Positions 42,381 through 52,700 of a DNA stretch of 64,000 nt are shown piece after piece. The notes beneath the pieces are model-generated. The model worked only from the letters and a program-made list of their open reading frames with translations, did not search any database and was not told the origin of the DNA. Position 1 is the stretch's first letter. Every line of letters begins with the position of its first letter. Source of the DNA: Chloroflexota bacterium (lineage in GTDB: Bacteria > Chloroflexota > Anaerolineae > Aggregatilineales > Phototrophicaceae); contig JAIUNI010000003.1 in the NCBI GenBank assembly GCA_020161935.1, positions 310,001 to 374,000 of the forward strand, given 5' to 3'. The translations under genes and the position numbers were made by a program.

Positions 42381-45300
42381 ATGGCTGATTATTTACCGGG
42401 TACAGAAGTTGTAGCGCGCGGGCTACGTTGGGAAGTGGTTGACGGACAACCAATAGGCAATCAAACTCGCCTTCGCTTGCGGGGTCTTGGTGGATTGCTC
42501 GCGGGAGCAGAAATTGATGTTCTTACCCCATTCGAATCTATATCCATTGTAACCCGCGAATTCAATCCATCAAAAGCAGGTCCGCTCGGTAACTGGCTTG
42601 TATATCATCAAGCTTTTCTCCTTGAGCAAGCACTGGGACCCGATGCGATTCTTGCTGTCCAACCCGGTCGCCTGCGGATTGAACCCTACCAGTTAGTTCC
42701 ACTCTCGCGGGCATTGCGAATGAATCGCCCACGCATTCTGATAGCAGATGATGTGGGTCTAGGCAAAACGGTTGAGGCTGGTCTCATTGTTGCAGAACTT
42801 ATGTCACGTCGCCAAATCTACCGCGTTCTGGTTGTTACACCAGCAGGTCCATTAATGGAACAATGGAAGCGTGAGATGCTGGAGCGGTTTGGGCTAATGC
42901 TAGATGAGGTGAGCCGTGACAGGTTGGAGCATGTCCGTAAGCAGACCGAATTGGGAGCAAACCCATTCGAGCATTTACCGCTGGCGATTGCCTCAATGGA
43001 CTTTCTCAAGCAAGACAATGTGCTGGACTTGCTTGAGCGAACCACCTATGACCTGATCATTATGGACGAGGCGCACCACTACAGTGAAACAGGAGCAGAC
43101 AATACGGATGCGGAGCGTGTAGAAAGCTCTCAACGCCGCAAACTTGCTCAGACACTTGCCCGGCAATCAGATGCACTTCTCCTTCTAACTGCAACGCCTC
43201 ATGATGGTTATGACCGCAGCTATAGTTCATTGATTGAGTTACTTGACCCAATGCTCTTGAATCAAGAAGGTGGAGTCAGACAAGATGTCCATGCCACACA
43301 TGTTGTACGTCGCCTAAAAAGACATGTTCGACTCACTGATCCAAAAACAGGTGAACTGGTCGCTTTTCCTGAAAGGAAGGTAATACCTGTACCTGTGATG
43401 GCGAGTGCTGATACCGATGGCAGTTTCATTGCACTCCACCGTGAGTTGCTTGAATTCATTGTACCTGCACTCAAGCGAGCATTACGCTATCGGCGCTATG
43501 ATGATGCGCTGACTTTTCTGGCACTCCTGAAACGATCCACCTCGACAGTGACAGCACTATCGACGACGCTTGCCGCAGTTCAGAGCCGATATAATGATCT
43601 CTCCACGACTCAGGCAGAAGAACAAGAAAGCCGCAATCAGCGCCGCAAATCCTTGCGGACATTGAAGCGCAAATATGCCCGTTTCGGTGTGTTAACCCAG
43701 GAAGAAGAACAAGAACGGGATGCACTGGAGATTGAGGATCTAGCACAGCAGCTTAACCTGCTGGACATGGAGTATCGGCAGGGAAGAAGCGAGCTTGAAC
43801 GCACGGAGACCATTGCCACATCACTACATTTGCTTGAACAGTATGCGTCACGAGCGCACGATGTCAAGTTGGATGTGCTGCTCAATGAAATCAAACAGAT
43901 TCGACAGTTAGAACCACAAACAAATATTCTGGTTTATACGGAGTATGTTGACAGCCTGATGGCGGCACAGGAACAACTGAAAGCTGCCAAAGTGGGCAAG
44001 ATAGTGACGATTACAGGTAACGATAGCTCGGAGCAGCGCCAGCAAATAACACATCAATTCCGCACGCAGGATAATCTTATCCTCATCAGCACGGATACAT
44101 CGGCTGAAGGGCTGAATCTCCATGACCGTTGTCATCACCTCATTCACCTGGAGCTGCCCTGGAATCCGAACCGCCTTGAACAGCGCAATGGACGTATTGA
44201 CCGTTATGGACAGTGGAAAATACCTTATATCCGTTATTTGTATCTGTGTGGAACATTTGAAGAGCGTATTCTCGCTCGCCTGATTGCCAAATATGAGCGG
44301 CAGCGAGACCGTCTGCGGGCAGTGCCAAACACACTCGGTATCGGTGTGACTGACCTGCCGGAAGATGGACTGTTTGCGGCGCTGGCACAGGATGATGGTT
44401 CAGGACTGGGAGCCGGGCGCTGCACAACGATTGGTTTCATCGATGATGATACAGAGGTGGACACCACCGATATTGCTGAGATTCAGGCGCTATTGGAGGA
44501 AGTGGATAAGAGTCTGCGCCGCTTTGAACAATCTGCTCGTATCCATAGCTGGATTAATGACGGGGCAGCAGCCGATGAATTTGCCCGTGACCGGGCGACA
44601 AAAGCACTCGAAGTAGGGCGCAAGGCTGGCGATGTTGATTTGATGGACTTTGTAAAACAGGCAGTGCGGGCTGAAGGTGGACAGTCGCGCGAAAAAGATG
44701 GAATAACCTGGCTGACTTTGCCGCAGAGCTGGCGTTACGGGCTTGAGAATGTACCCGGTTGGAGCGTAGAACGTGGCACGCTGGTTGTGACCAGTGACCT
44801 CAATAAACTGACGGACGAGAATCAGGAACCTGTAGGCTTCTTGGGAAGGGCGCACCCTGTTGTGCGACGTGCAATTGAGCATGTTCGTCATCAGGCGCTC
44901 GGTCAGGAATCAGGATTAGATCGCCGTGTATCGGCTGCGCGTTCCACAGACGGGCAGAAGGCATTGATTTTCACGTTTCTTGGAAGGGTGAACAGCCGCA
45001 TCGGGCGTGAGTATGAGCGTGTCATCGCGGTAAAAGTCTACGAGAATATGACTACCGAGGTATTCACTGAACCGCGTGACTGGCTGCCTGGCACCGATGA
45101 TGGCATCGCCACCCAAAAGCTGTGGGATAATGAGTTTGCAGGATGGGGTGACGAAGCCTGGCAGGTGGCTCAAGCTGCTGCTGAAGTGAGATTTGAAGAA
45201 CTGGGCAGTTCCTTCAGCAGTACATACCGGCGGAAATTCGAGGACGAACAGTTTGCGCTGGAACGCTGGTATGCCGAGCGTGTAGATGCGCTTGTTGGAC

Positions 45301-45527
45301 AGTCTGAGGTTGAAAGCCTGCCGCTGTTTGAAGGTCTGAAAGACCCACAGAAATCGCCATTTGAACGCCTTGAAGCATTCATTCGCCAGCAAGACCCTAA
45401 CAACCGCGAACGTTTGGAGGGGCTGGCGCTGCAAGACTTTTACAAACGCCGCCATGACCGCATTCAGCAGCATCTGGCACTCGACAGTGCTGGAACATCG
45501 CTGCTAGGGATGTTGATGCTTACTTAG
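42381..45527 (+). CDS. SNF2-family helicase, DISARM DrmD-like
   Basis: I set the start at the ATG at 42381 because LPGTEVVARGLRWEVVDGQ is the usual beginning of this family; an upstream start would add 45 unrelated residues across a terminator. The 1048-residue protein has Walker A DDVGLGKT (K129), DEAH (229-232), LTATPHDGYDRSYSSLIELL, a coiled-coil insertion (residues about 400-500), and the second lobe with ILVYTEYVDSLMAAQ, DTSAEGLNLH and EQRNGRIDRYGQ. In class 1 DISARM a DrmD SNF2 helicase opens the operon before a methylase, the same order as here. It presumably translocates on foreign DNA. Confidence 0.8.
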   Translation: MADYLPGTEVVARGLRWEVVDGQPIGNQTRLRLRGLGGLLAGAEIDVLTPFESISIVTREFNPSKAGPLGNWLVYHQAFLLEQALGPDAILAVQPGRLRIEPYQLVPLSRALRMNRPRILIADDVGLGKTVEAGLIVAELMSRRQIYRVLVVTPAGPLMEQWKREMLERFGLMLDEVSRDRLEHVRKQTELGANPFEHLPLAIASMDFLKQDNVLDLLERTTYDLIIMDEAHHYSETGADNTDAERVESSQRRKLAQTLARQSDALLLLTATPHDGYDRSYSSLIELLDPMLLNQEGGVRQDVHATHVVRRLKRHVRLTDPKTGELVAFPERKVIPVPVMASADTDGSFIALHRELLEFIVPALKRALRYRRYDDALTFLALLKRSTSTVTALSTTLAAVQSRYNDLSTTQAEEQESRNQRRKSLRTLKRKYARFGVLTQEEEQERDALEIEDLAQQLNLLDMEYRQGRSELERTETIATSLHLLEQYASRAHDVKLDVLLNEIKQIRQLEPQTNILVYTEYVDSLMAAQEQLKAAKVGKIVTITGNDSSEQRQQITHQFRTQDNLILISTDTSAEGLNLHDRCHHLIHLELPWNPNRLEQRNGRIDRYGQWKIPYIRYLYLCGTFEERILARLIAKYERQRDRLRAVPNTLGIGVTDLPEDGLFAALAQDDGSGLGAGRCTTIGFIDDDTEVDTTDIAEIQALLEEVDKSLRRFEQSARIHSWINDGAAADEFARDRATKALEVGRKAGDVDLMDFVKQAVRAEGGQSREKDGITWLTLPQSWRYGLENVPGWSVERGTLVVTSDLNKLTDENQEPVGFLGRAHPVVRRAIEHVRHQALGQESGLDRRVSAARSTDGQKALIFTFLGRVNSRIGREYERVIAVKVYENMTTEVFTEPRDWLPGTDDGIATQKLWDNEFAGWGDEAWQVAQAAAEVRFEELGSSFSSTYRRKFEDEQFALERWYAERVDALVGQSEVESLPLFEGLKDPQKSPFERLEAFIRQQDPNNRERLEGLALQDFYKRRHDRIQQHLALDSAGTSLLGMLMLT

Positions 45528-45537
45528 GGAACGATTT

Positions 45538-48500
45538 ATGCTGGAATTTGCGACTACAGTAACGCTGACGGGACCCGCTTTACCCGATTTTTACGTCCAG
45601 TACGAACTGGAAAACAAACTCAAGGGTGTATTACCAAGCACAGCGCGGGCAAAGGAGACCTGGCCTGCACTGCGAAAATCTCTGCGCCAGCCGATGACCG
45701 AAATCTCCGGGCATATCCGCGTGCGGAATGTGGTGTTTGAGCCGCTGATGCCAATTATGGGTTATGGCACACCCAAATCCGCCGGAAAAGTCCGTACCCG
45801 CGAGAATGATGAGGACGGCGGCGTTCTTTACAGCGATGCAGAAGGCGGTATCCTGCGCTGCTGGACATATGACTACAATACTGACCTTGACGCGCCGCTG
45901 GCACGGGGTTTCACCAGCCGCTACACACCTCAGCGCATTGCTGAGCGCGTACTGTTGACTACTGGTGAACGTATTGGACTGCTAACCAACGGCATTGAAC
46001 TGCGTCTCATTATCTCAGAGGCAGCGCGGGTTGCTTCCTGTGTCATCGTTGATCTGAACGCACTCAAACAGTTCGACCCCAAAACACCGCCAGATGCCTT
46101 TCGTCTGATTGTGGCGCTTGCCAGCCCGGAAGGTATTCAGCGGCTGGAAGATATTCTTGACGATGCGCGGCTGAAGCAGAGCAAAGTTACAGGTGAACTG
46201 CGGAAGCAGGCGCGTGAAGCGGTTGAGGGGTTCGTACAGGGTATTCTCGATCATCCCGACAACTATGAACGGCTAGAAGCCGAATTTCTGCACATCATGG
46301 AAGTGCAGGGTTGCGATGAAGCCGACGCGAAAGCCCTCCTTGCCAAACGACTGTGGCGTGAATCGCTGATCGTCGTTTACCGCATATTGTTTATCCTCTC
46401 TGGCGAGGCAGGGACGCGGGAACGCCCCTCATTTTCGTTTTCCAGCGGCAGCATCTGGCGCAACACCTACTCGCCGAGCGCGGCGCTGGGACGCATCGCA
46501 CAGAAGGCACTTGAAAGCGGCGCAGATACCGGGCGGTTTTTGGAAGATGGGTTGCACGCGCTGTTCCGTTTCTTCGAGAGCGGCATCAGCAGTACAGAGT
46601 TGAATATTTCACCGCTGGGCGGGGTACTGTTCGGTGTGGATGCTGCCCCGTTAGTGGATGCGCTGGCATGGGGCGAACACGGCTGTGCGGTACTGCTAGA
46701 CAAACTACTGCGTGCGCCGCGTGGCAAAGGCAGAGCAAGGACACTTGTGCGTCTGTCTTACCGTGATCTGGATGTGGAAGAACTGGGGCGCGTGTACGAG
46801 GCGCTGCTCGAACTCGACCCCGGCATCACGAGCGAAAACATGGTACGACTGCGGCGGCAAAAGCTGGAAGTCGTTGTTCCTGCTGCACAGGGCGAGAAAT
46901 ACCGCGCAGCAGTGGCGACAGAGGATGACGACGAAGCCGACGACGAACCCGAAGACGATGAGGATGATGGCAAAAAAGGCAAGATCAAGTGGATCGAAGC
47001 CATCGGCGGACCGAATGAGGCTCATCCCATCGGGCGCTTCTTCCTTCGTGTAGGGTTGGGACGCAAATCATCTGGTTCATACTACACACCGGAGTCGTTC
47101 GTCAAATTTCTGGTGCAGGAGACACTCGCGCCGCAGTGTGACGCGCTCAGCCCGAAGGATGATCCGCAGCCGCGTGCTATCCTGACACTAAACGTCCTTG
47201 ACCCGGCGATGGGCAGTGGACATTTTCTCGTTGGCGCATGTCGCTTTCTGGGTGAGCGCCTGTATGAAGCCTGCCGCACCGCCGCCGAGAAAGGTTTGTG
47301 GGAACGCATCCCCGAAGAAGTCGCCGCCTACCTGCCCGGACGAGTGCTGGAAGGCGCATCCGAAGCTGGACTAAGCGCGGATCGCGCCCGCGCTATCTGC
47401 AAGCGGCTGGTCGTCGTGAACTGCCTTTATGGAGTAGATAAGAACCCACTGGCGGTGGAATTAGCGAAGGTGGCGCTGTGGCTGGAGAGCTTCGCTGAAG
47501 GGCTGCCTCTGACCTTCTTGGATCACCGGCTGGTGTTGGGGGATTCGCTGCTTGGTCCGTTGAAGATTGCAGAAGGTGGGCATGATTCGCCGCTGCTGCC
47601 ACCCTATGCCACCACGCCGCTTGATATGCTGCTGGCACAAAAAGCCCGTGAAAGCCTCAAAGAACGCCTGACCGAAGCCCTCGTCATTGTGCAGGAACTG
47701 GACGGCACGATTGGACTTGACCCCGCCGACATCGCCCACAAAGCTGAGGCAAAAGCCCGGCTGGATGCTGCCCTGCGCCCGTTCGTGGAACTGTGCCAGG
47801 CATGGAGCGGCGGTGTGATGCTGGGCGAGAAAGAAGTAGACACCGAAGCCTACAACGCGGCACTGGCGATGCTGGGAGATGGTACTTGGGAGGCGGACGA
47901 TCTGCCACCCAACATCCAGAAATTGCTGGCGAAGGGGCAAGAAGCGGGTGTACTGACTTACCCGCTGGCTTTTCCTGAAGTGTTCTTCCCAACGGGTGAT
48001 CCTAAGGAGTTTTACGGTTTTGATACGATTTTAGGCAACCCGCCTTGGGATAAATTGAGAGTTGAGAGACGTGAAGTATTGGCATCATTTGATGTCGGAT
48101 TCTTATTCGGGAAAGAATCTGCTGGCCATGGATCTGAACATGAGCTGCTGGAAAAAACATTTCTAGAATTTCCCGAAGCAGTCGCTTATGAAAACAGCAT
48201 AATTGGTACACGAGAAACAATACATTACTTATTTGCATTGGATGAATTATCTTCGATGGTGCTCAATGCTTCAGGAGATATTGACCTCTATCGTGTATTC
48301 CTTTTAAATTCAGCACTATGGATAAATAGGAATGGTAGGGTAGGCATAATCGTGGGGGGCGGATTTATCAAGAACCCCACTGAATCTCCCTTGAGGAGGT
48401 ATCTGTTTGAAAGGTTACATCCAGTTTTTGTTGGTCATTTCCTAAACCTGAAGCAGTTGTTTCAAGGCCCATCTACTCGTATCTCTTTCTGTCTAATAAA

Positions 48501-49761
48501 CGCAGTAGGCTTAACGGTCAAGACCGATTTATGGTTCCGTCTTGGGTTTGATCTCACTTCATTTAGTGACTTAACAGATACGACTGATAGTGTTATCGAT
48601 TCTGTGGAATTTCCACTGTATAAACAGGCGGTTTTGGAACGTGGGGAAATTCTGCAATTATCGAAGAATCTACCGGAAAGAAAGGCAAGCGACACAAATG
48701 CCCTGTCATTTCTTGAAGCAGAAAACATCCAACTGGGAACTGACTTAAATCGCACACTGGCAAAACCTATTCTAGTTAGCATATCGAAACTGTTTCCAAC
48801 AAAGAATGATGCACGAGAACCAGATGTCATTAATGCTGCCATTAAGCTTGGGTATTCGCCCTCATATACCAGCAAGAGTCTGGAACAGTACAATTCTATA
48901 CCAAGGGCGAAGTCGGGCAAGTGGACACCCGAAGTGGATTTGCTGGTCGATCTTTCAAGCCCCAAAGCTCAAAATCTGCTACCAAATATCCCATATTTCC
49001 GTGCAGCACTTCGGGCTACTTGTGGACATCCCAAGACAAATGCCCGAAGTCTTATGCTAACTCTACTACCGCCGGGCACATCGTCAACGAACTCAATTAT
49101 GATCGAAGTGCAGCCGCACAAAAGAGCTAATGTAAACGCTTTGTACGTATGCGGGGTACTCAACACCTTTTCAATAGACCATCGTGTTCGGATGAGAGTT
49201 CAAGCAAATATAAACAAGGGAATACTAAAGAATGTTGAGATTCCTGAACTGAATGACGATCTTCGCTCCTTTTTTGTCCATTCTGCGTTACGTCTGATAT
49301 GCAATCACGAAGGTTATCTCCCACTATGGCAGGAGCAGCTTGGTGATGTATGGCGTGAACCGAAGCCAAAACACACCTTCCCGGTGCTGGATGGTGAGAC
49401 AGAACGCTGGGATGTTCGTGCTGCCATTGATGTTGTTGTCGCACAGGCATACGGGCTGAACCGCGACCAATACGAACACGTTCTCCGCTCCTTTGACCGT
49501 GCCAGCGGTCCCAATCCCTACACGGGCATCTGCCTCGAAAAGTGGGATGAGCTGCACGCTATCGGCTTGGAGGCATTCACACGCAAGTACGATCCCTATC
49601 ACGATATTCCGCTGGTGGAGACGCTGCCCAAACCCGTGATTGACCTCAAGCTACCGCAGAACGATAGCAAAGATGTGCCGCGCGACCTGTTCGGTGATCC
49701 GCTGCCCACTAACATTTTTGGCGAAGTAATTCACCCCGGCGACAAAAAGAAGAAACGTTAG
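45538..49761 (+). CDS. N6-adenine DNA methylase, DISARM DrmMI-like
   Basis: A 1407-residue protein starting 10 bases after the helicase gene. An N-terminal helical region and a highly acidic linker (about residues 460-480) precede the methylase core. YYTPESFVKFLVQETLAP and motif I LDPAMGSGHF (D555) are followed by GVDKNPLAVELAKVALW and catalytic NPPW (834-837). The last 570 residues include the target-recognition part; DNA at about 48000-49330 is near 42% G+C against 53-56% elsewhere in the gene. NPPW instead of NPPY is an accepted variant. The enzyme should mark host DNA so that the associated helicases and nuclease spare it. Confidence 0.8.
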   Translation: MLEFATTVTLTGPALPDFYVQYELENKLKGVLPSTARAKETWPALRKSLRQPMTEISGHIRVRNVVFEPLMPIMGYGTPKSAGKVRTRENDEDGGVLYSDAEGGILRCWTYDYNTDLDAPLARGFTSRYTPQRIAERVLLTTGERIGLLTNGIELRLIISEAARVASCVIVDLNALKQFDPKTPPDAFRLIVALASPEGIQRLEDILDDARLKQSKVTGELRKQAREAVEGFVQGILDHPDNYERLEAEFLHIMEVQGCDEADAKALLAKRLWRESLIVVYRILFILSGEAGTRERPSFSFSSGSIWRNTYSPSAALGRIAQKALESGADTGRFLEDGLHALFRFFESGISSTELNISPLGGVLFGVDAAPLVDALAWGEHGCAVLLDKLLRAPRGKGRARTLVRLSYRDLDVEELGRVYEALLELDPGITSENMVRLRRQKLEVVVPAAQGEKYRAAVATEDDDEADDEPEDDEDDGKKGKIKWIEAIGGPNEAHPIGRFFLRVGLGRKSSGSYYTPESFVKFLVQETLAPQCDALSPKDDPQPRAILTLNVLDPAMGSGHFLVGACRFLGERLYEACRTAAEKGLWERIPEEVAAYLPGRVLEGASEAGLSADRARAICKRLVVVNCLYGVDKNPLAVELAKVALWLESFAEGLPLTFLDHRLVLGDSLLGPLKIAEGGHDSPLLPPYATTPLDMLLAQKARESLKERLTEALVIVQELDGTIGLDPADIAHKAEAKARLDAALRPFVELCQAWSGGVMLGEKEVDTEAYNAALAMLGDGTWEADDLPPNIQKLLAKGQEAGVLTYPLAFPEVFFPTGDPKEFYGFDTILGNPPWDKLRVERREVLASFDVGFLFGKESAGHGSEHELLEKTFLEFPEAVAYENSIIGTRETIHYLFALDELSSMVLNASGDIDLYRVFLLNSALWINRNGRVGIIVGGGFIKNPTESPLRRYLFERLHPVFVGHFLNLKQLFQGPSTRISFCLINAVGLTVKTDLWFRLGFDLTSFSDLTDTTDSVIDSVEFPLYKQAVLERGEILQLSKNLPERKASDTNALSFLEAENIQLGTDLNRTLAKPILVSISKLFPTKNDAREPDVINAAIKLGYSPSYTSKSLEQYNSIPRAKSGKWTPEVDLLVDLSSPKAQNLLPNIPYFRAALRATCGHPKTNARSLMLTLLPPGTSSTNSIMIEVQPHKRANVNALYVCGVLNTFSIDHRVRMRVQANINKGILKNVEIPELNDDLRSFFVHSALRLICNHEGYLPLWQEQLGDVWREPKPKHTFPVLDGETERWDVRAAIDVVVAQAYGLNRDQYEHVLRSFDRASGPNPYTGICLEKWDELHAIGLEAFTRKYDPYHDIPLVETLPKPVIDLKLPQNDSKDVPRDLFGDPLPTNIFGEVIHPGDKKKKR

Positions 49762-49772
49762 GAGTTATTGTT

Positions 49773-52700
49773 ATGCTGCATCCCATTAAAGCCCTCGACC
49801 ACGTAATCAACTCCTACCGCGACTATCTCATCACCGAGTTCCGTGCGCGGGATGAACGTCTACAGGATGAGTTGCAGGACGCGCTCACCCGTGACAACTT
49901 TCTAGCACGCGAACCGTTTTTCAGCGCCCATACAGCCTTTGAAAGCGGCAAAGCATGGGAGTCGCTGGGGCTGGATGATCGGCTGGCAGCAGCGCTCCGT
50001 AAACGGGCTGGCGGCAACGCCTCTTATCTGCACCAGTCACTCGCTATCGAGCATTTACTTGGAGGCTCAGGTACTCCGCTCGTCATCAGCACTGGAACGG
50101 GTTCTGGTAAGACGGAAGCCTTTCTCGCCCCTGTCTTACACAGTGCGATTGAGGATGCTATCGCCAACAAGAATCGCGCCGGGATGGTCGCCATCCTGCT
50201 GTATCCCATGAACGCACTGGCGAATGACCAGTTGGAGCGTATTAAATGGTATCTGCGTGAGTCCGGCTGGGATGGCACAGTCCGCGTGGAGCAGTACAAC
50301 CGGGGAACATCACAGGAAGACCGCGAGAAGATGCGGCAGAACCCGCCTCATATCCTTCTGACCAACTACCAGATGCTCGAATACCTGCTGGTGCGCCCGG
50401 CAGACCGCGAGGCGCTGTTCAAAAATCATCGCCTGCGTTTCATTGTGTTGGACGAGGTGCATACCTATGGCGGCACACTTGGGACGCACGTCGCGCTGCT
50501 GGTTCGCCGCCTGAAAGCCCACCTTAAACGAGCAAATGCTAAACATCAGCCGGTGTTTGTTGGTGCATCTGCCACGATTGCCGAGGATGGCACAGATGGT
50601 TCCAAGCGTGATGAGGCGATTCAGAATTTCTTCGGACGGCTTGTCGGTGAAACACCCGCCAGCATCCATGTTGTCAGCGAGGCAAAGGTAAAAGTTGAAG
50701 TTCCGCAGGACGCACAATATGCGGCGGAAATCCATCTTGATCGTGACTATGATCTGGATAATTCCGAAGATTTACGGCAGGTGCTTGTCGCGCTGGCAGG
50801 ATTGCCTTTAGGTACGTCGCTGGATGAAGCGATATGGCGATGCCGCCTGCTGTGGGATTTGAACCGGTGGCTGGCGCGAGGCGCACAGCCTGTGTCAGCG
50901 TTAGTGGAATTCGTCAAACAGGAGGTTCCTGAGCGTGCCAACTGGCATGATGAACACATCCAAGCAGAGATCGAACTCGGACTGCGGATTGGTGCAGCCG
51001 TTGCAGCGCTCAACAATGGGACGGATAATGCGCTACGGCTAAGAGCGCATCGTTTTGTGCGCGGCGGCTGGCAGTTCTACCGCTGTCTGAACCCGGAATG
51101 CGGCACCCTTCATCCACGCGGAGAAAGCCAATGTACCAAATGTGGCTCCCCTACTGCGCCGCTTTATCTATGCCGCATCTGTGGCGCGGACTATCTGCGG
51201 TTGCAGGGTCCGCCCGATGGCGCAGGCAAGATGCAACCCTACCCGGAAGTTTTTAACGCTCAAGATAGCGATCACCAGCCTAATGAGTGGCTGCTCTACC
51301 ACCAGATGGATTGGAGCAAGGTCGAATTCGAGGAAGAAGATCCCGACGGCGGCTCAGGTGAGGAAGAAGGAGGCAAAACGGCACGCCCCGGTAGCTACGA
51401 GCCAATTCGCGGGCATTGGGATGTGGGTGAGATGAACTTCATCCCAACGGATGAGGGCAAGTCCTACATCTTCCCATCGCGGCGGCGCTGCCCCCACTGC
51501 GGGAGTCGTGGCTGGCCGCGTTACGTCATCACGCCAGTCAGTCTCGGCACATCGGCAGCGCTCAAAGTTCTGACAGAAGGCATCATCGAGGCTCTGCCCG
51601 GTGACGATAAAAAACGTGTCTTGATTTTCGCTGACTCCCGTCAGGATGCCGCACATCAATCACGTTATATCAACTTTGCTGCCCGCTATGACCGGATGCG
51701 TTCGCGTGTTTTCCGTATTCTGCGTGATGCTGGTCAGCCGATTACACTCAATGCAGCCGTTGAAAAATTGGGGCAACTGGCATCTGAAGCGGGCGACAAC
51801 CCCTATCTCAGAAAGCTGCCGAATGGCAAGTATGTCATTCCCAGAGGGGCAGAAGAACGCGAAGTTTATCTCGCATGGGAAGAAGCCCCTTTGCTTGATA
51901 ACCTTGCTTTGAACACCCGCTACCGTGCCGCCCTCGAAAATCTCGGACTTGTCGCCGTCCATTACGCCTATCTGGATGAATTCGTCGGCAGTCAATCCGA
52001 CGCGCTCGCGCATGGCTTGGGGGTGACTCCACAACATATGGGCTACATGGTTCACCAGATTTTAGATGCTATTCGCAAACGTGGTGCGCTTAGCCGCACC
52101 TTGCTGCAATATCACCCGGATGGCGTAACCAAACAGCAGATTTTACGTGGCGCAGAGTGGGAACGCGGCGTGGGCGAACCTCTTGGACTTCCTGTGGGGA
52201 CAGATGGCGGAATTGCCCTGCGTACTGACGCTGAACTACCGCCCGGCGTTCGCCTCCAAACGATTTGGTCAGCTAAAGGACAATCCACCAACATTCAGAA
52301 GATGGCAGAGCATCTAGCAGAGCGTCTGGTAGGACAATCACCAACCCCTGATGGATTGCTCAGCCTGATGCAAGCTCTCGTTGAGTGGCAGTTCCTGAAG
52401 TCAGTAGATTTGTATGGCTATCGTGGAAAACCAATCCGTCTTTACCAGTTGAATGACGGCATCGTTGAACTTTCCCTTACCTCAGAACCAACACGATTCC
52501 GCTGTGATGTGTGTGGACGAAGCGCTCATGTGCCAGAGTGGATGCATACCGGCGGGGACATTCCGTGTCCCCATTGTACTAAAGGATACTTGCGTGACTG
52601 GTCGGAAGCAGATGTGCTTCGTTCTCGGTATGCAGAACGCGCTATCAGTGACGCAAGCATTCCACTTAAAGCCGCTGAACATACCGCACAGGTTCCCGGC

